A DNA stretch of 64,000 nucleotides from the NCBI RefSeq assembly GCF_030123105.1, contig NZ_CP126095.1, positions 248,001 to 312,000 on the forward strand, written 5' to 3'. Under the pieces are notes generated by a model. That model was not told the DNA's origin and did no database searches. It saw only the letters and a list, made by a program, of their open reading frames with translations. Both the position numbers and the translations under genes were made by a program. Of the stretch, positions 61,417-64,000 are shown piece by piece (positions within the stretch are counted from its first letter, which is position 1; every line of letters starts with the position of its first letter). Source of the DNA: Paenibacillus sp. G2S3 (GTDB taxonomy: Bacteria > Bacillota > Bacilli > Paenibacillales > Paenibacillaceae).

Positions 61417-62433
61417 ATGGAAGTATTTAAGCGTTATTACGCGAATTTAACGGTCCGGCGTTTTTTTATTTTAGGGTTGGTTGCCCTGCTGCTATTCAGT
61501 ATTAGAGATATGCTCAATTTAGTACTGTTAACATTCCTGATTGCTTATGTAATGAATAGCTTTCAAGTGCTGCTCACGAAGCGGATCAATAAATATGTTG
61601 CAGTCAACAGTAAAGTCATCATTATTATTTTATATTTAGCTCTAATTGCTCTGATCGTAGTTACCTTAGTGAATTATTTACCGAAGGTCTTTATTCAGAT
61701 TAAGCAGCTAACAAATTTCCTGACCAGTTTAACCCCTGCAAACATTCCACAGAACGAAATCGTGCAGTATTTATTTGCCCAGCTTAAGGATTTGAACTAC
61801 CAGTCTTATGTGAAAGATGGACTTGAATACGTCCTGAAAATAAGTAATTGGGGCACCAGCTTCGTATTATCCACCATTCTGAGCTTTGTCTTTATTCTTG
61901 AGAAGAACAGAATTGTCAGTTTCACTGCCCGTCTTAAAGAGAGCAAGATTTCCTGGTTCTATGTTGAGCTTGAGTATTTCGGTAGAAAATTCATCTCATC
62001 TTTTGGTAAAGTGATCGAAGCGCAAATTCTGATCGCGCTGTTCAATACATGCTTTACGGTGATTGGGCTCTGGATCTTAGGTTTTCCGTATCTATTCGCC
62101 TTATCGATTATGATCTTCCTGCTTAGTTTGATTCCAGTTGTAGGTTTTGTGATCTCCTTAATACCACTTTGTATTATTGGTTACAATATTGGTGGCATAC
62201 CAATGACGATATATGTATTGGTTATGATCGCCATACTACATTTTGTCGAGGGTTACTTCTTAAATCCAAAACTAATGTCATCCAAAATGAACCTGCCTAT
62301 GTTCTACACCTTTATCGTACTTCTTTTCTCTGAGCACTATATGGGTGTATGGGGTCTAATTCTCGGTATTCCAATTTTTGTATTCTTCCTGGATATTCTG
62401 GAGATCAATAGAGATAACAAGATAGAGACTTAG
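61417..62433 (+). CDS. AI-2E family transporter
   Basis: Membrane protein of 338 residues with about eight helices in the AI-2E/UPF0118 family. Segments such as FLIAYVMNSFQ, IPVVGFVISLIPLCIIG (the conserved loop-helix) and GVWGLILGIPIFVF are typical. Members are proposed exporters or permeases, some linked to pH or sodium homeostasis, and most are of unknown substrate. The ATG at 61417 has GGAG seven bases upstream; the frame opens at 61393. A strong terminator follows. Confidence 0.85.
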   Translation: MEVFKRYYANLTVRRFFILGLVALLLFSIRDMLNLVLLTFLIAYVMNSFQVLLTKRINKYVAVNSKVIIIILYLALIALIVVTLVNYLPKVFIQIKQLTNFLTSLTPANIPQNEIVQYLFAQLKDLNYQSYVKDGLEYVLKISNWGTSFVLSTILSFVFILEKNRIVSFTARLKESKISWFYVELEYFGRKFISSFGKVIEAQILIALFNTCFTVIGLWILGFPYLFALSIMIFLLSLIPVVGFVISLIPLCIIGYNIGGIPMTIYVLVMIAILHFVEGYFLNPKLMSSKMNLPMFYTFIVLLFSEHYMGVWGLILGIPIFVFFLDILEINRDNKIET

Positions 62434-62462
62434 GAGTTCGGTTAAATAGCTTTGAATATACG

Positions 62463-62510
62463 AAGAGGGTGATCCGATAGCCATTCAATGGCTATCGGAT
62501 CACCCTCTTT
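62463..62510. terminator. Strong terminator after the AI-2E gene
   Basis: AAGAGGGTGATCCGATAGCC and its complement form a stem of more than twenty bases with a short loop, then TTTATTTT. Confidence 0.9.
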
Positions 62511-62555
62511 ATTTTGGCGCGGAGAAATGTTGTACGGCCAATGTATGTATCTTTC

Positions 62556-62945
62556 TTAGCCGAAAGAAGTGAGAACACTCTCCGTAACGATGTCCCTCAG
62601 CTCCGCTTTGTGTGCTGTATATTGCTCGGCTGTAATACTTCCAGAAGCTAGTCGTGAATCTAGCTGTTCCGTTAGCTGGGTTACCTGTAGATCGATCACA
62701 TCTTCAATATCTGTGTTTTGTTCTGATGCAATATCTTGAAGTGACTTCCCGTCATATAAGGCATCGTAAAGATCTTCATCTGTAGGTTGGTTAAGGGCTT
62801 TCAATAATAATTCGTCTTTATCCGCAGGATTTACGGTAGACCATTGGGCAGGCGAACTTGCGTTAGCGGTAAGGCTACTCCAAGCATTTCCAAAAGACAT
62901 TACTATAACTACGGTTCCTACTATAATCACTCTTTTTATATCCAT
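62556..62945 (-). CDS. Small exported protein of unknown function
   Basis: Protein of 129 residues with an N-terminal signal (VIIVGTVVIVMSFGNAWSS then a likely cleavage after LTANAS). The mature part is helical and acidic; a QDIASEQNTDIEDVIDL segment looks helix-turn-helix- or LysM-like but I do not assign it. The C-terminal segment RLASGSITAEQYTAHKAEL resembles short SHOCT-like helices. No neighbour in the same direction. Function unknown. Confidence 0.7.
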   Translation of the reverse strand: MDIKRVIIVGTVVIVMSFGNAWSSLTANASSPAQWSTVNPADKDELLLKALNQPTDEDLYDALYDGKSLQDIASEQNTDIEDVIDLQVTQLTEQLDSRLASGSITAEQYTAHKAELRDIVTESVLTSFG

Positions 62946-63201
62946 TAGAGTCCTCTTTTCTTGTTATACAAATAACGTTCTATGGGTTTTCGTTGAAAGT
63001 GTGCGTGATGGTTGTGGTTTAACTTACTTCTATTATAACCCGGAAAGCTGAGCTGAAGCTTAAACAATATTTAAGATAACCTAAAGATTTAACACTCAAA
63101 TGATATAGCGATAATATACCCCAAGTATACTTTCCAGATGGTCTAAATTGCATATTTATGCAAAGAGGTCACAATCAAACATATGGGGAGTGTTCGGAGT
63201 T

Positions 63202-64000
63202 TTGAGAATAACAGCCAAAGCTAAACGTTTTCTATCCAGCGTAATTGCAAGTAGTCTGATGTTGGGGATCATGGTTCCAGCAGGATATGCTGAAGAACAG
63301 CAGCTGGATTCAGAGAAGACATCTTCCGAATTAGGGGCACATTTTGATGAACAGGTTGAGCTCAACACGCTTTTAAGTCAACCAACTGTAATGACAGATG
63401 TATATGCGACACCAACCAATCCAGGAGCACTACTGATTACAGAAGTTGTTCCGGATACTAAAAATGTAAAAGGTTCAGATGGAACCTCTGTGGATGGTTA
63501 CGAATTTGTTGAGGTCTACAATAATACGGATGATCCGGTTAACTTTAAGGATTATTATTTCTTTTATAATGACCAAAATACTTGGACACCAAATGGTGAT
63601 GCGGTCATACCGGCGCATGGAAATATTGTCTTCTGGATTATGAACGGCAATAATTTGAGTGTTCCTGCCGAGGATTTCATCAAAAACTTTAATCCTTCAG
63701 CATCTCTGCAGGAAGGTGTAAACCTGTTCCGTATTAACGGTGGCGGTGGTATGGCAAACACTTCTCCGCGCAACTTACAAATTAAAAGTAAAGCAGGAGA
63801 TGCTCTTATTGTCTCTGCTTCTTATGGAAAAGAACAGGTGAAGGAAAATAACGGGATTTTCTATAAGTATTCGCAATCCGATAACTCTACGATGAGTCTC
63901 ATGGCGATTTCGGGAACGGTTGCGGCTACACCAGGAACCGTAGAGCCAGAACAACTTCCTAAGCCAGTGCCTGGAGATAAACAGCCGGTAATTGAACATC
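63202..64000 (+). CDS. Secreted protein with possible lamin-tail-like domain (partial)
   Basis: The 5' 266 codons of a longer gene that runs off the window. The signal peptide ends with GYA before EEQQLD. The next part, ALLITEVVPDTKNV then DGYEFVEVYNNTDDPVNFKD and WTPNGDAVIPAHGNIVFW, has the order expected of a lamin-tail-like (LTD) domain found on secreted nucleases and phosphatases. A proline-rich linker (PEQLPKPVPG) begins near the window end. The start is probably TTG at 63202 with GGGGAG eleven bases upstream; a GTG at 63190 is possible. Confidence 0.7.
   Translation, partial: MRITAKAKRFLSSVIASSLMLGIMVPAGYAEEQQLDSEKTSSELGAHFDEQVELNTLLSQPTVMTDVYATPTNPGALLITEVVPDTKNVKGSDGTSVDGYEFVEVYNNTDDPVNFKDYYFFYNDQNTWTPNGDAVIPAHGNIVFWIMNGNNLSVPAEDFIKNFNPSASLQEGVNLFRINGGGGMANTSPRNLQIKSKAGDALIVSASYGKEQVKENNGIFYKYSQSDNSTMSLMAISGTVAATPGTVEPEQLPKPVPGDKQPVIEH

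Overview
The window looks like chromosomal DNA of a low-to-mid-GC, endospore-forming Firmicute, most likely a Paenibacillus (inference). The supporting evidence is a GerA-type germination operon, a spore-coat transglutaminase, CtsR boxes, a perfect cre site, a TPP riboswitch on ykoEDC, many carbohydrate ABC importers of the CUT1 type, and strong GGAGG ribosome binding sites with frequent TTG/GTG starts. I saw no rRNA, tRNA, CRISPR array, insertion sequence or prophage.

Layout. 0-2.8 kb: a sugar importer operon (minus strand, binding protein cut by the window edge) preceded by two near-palindromic LacI-type operators. 3.0-6.9 kb: a cluster of four unusual genes (ATP-grasp ligase, divergent FolC/Mur ligase, two-TM protein with an internal repeat, N-formylglutamate-amidohydrolase-like enzyme). 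This is the best candidate for an undescribed system. 7.1-11.6 kb: a second sugar importer with cre site and LacI regulator. 11.6-17.2 kb: a rearranged germination operon (A, deleted C, B, D, C, B) next to a relic ArsR fragment. 17.3-24.2 kb: udk, a threonine-aldolase-family gene, and a four-gene surface-glycan cluster (two GT2, pyruvyltransferase, flippase). 24.4-30.2 kb: an M20 carbamoylase-like amidohydrolase, ald, 1 kb of repeat-rich noncoding DNA, an AdeR-like PucR regulator, tgl. 30.2-32.1 kb: hflX with a long leader containing a small ORF that ends 1 nt before an intrinsic terminator (candidate attenuator). 32.1-36.2 kb: an unknown protein and the TPP-riboswitch-controlled HMP/thiamine importer ykoEDC. 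36.2-40.9 kb: a SWIM protein/SNF2 helicase pair. 41.0-45.9 kb: a heat-shock group hsp20 (two CtsR boxes), a DnaJ-like gene and clpB. 45.9-53.9 kb: a two-part glycosyltransferase and a complete Opp/Dpp peptide importer operon with a trailing small gene. 53.9-59.9 kb: a metallophosphoesterase, SMR efflux gene, HAD phosphatase and UgpBAE-like importer, divergent from a GbsR-type regulator. 60.0-64.0 kb: a polysaccharide deacetylase, AI-2E family permease, small exported protein and a truncated secreted protein that may carry a lamin-tail-like domain.

How the genes work together. Three CUT1 importers lack their own ATPase, which is usual in this group (a shared MsmX-type ATPase, by family knowledge). 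The ald and PucR genes suggest alanine use, with the noncoding kilobase between them. The heat-shock genes are linked by function; only hsp20 shows a CtsR site. In the 3.0-6.9 kb cluster the paired amide-forming ligases and amide-hydrolysing enzyme suggest making or editing an amide-linked compound or tag at the membrane; this is inference and has no named pathway.

All calls come from reading the sequence by eye. No database search or fold prediction was run.
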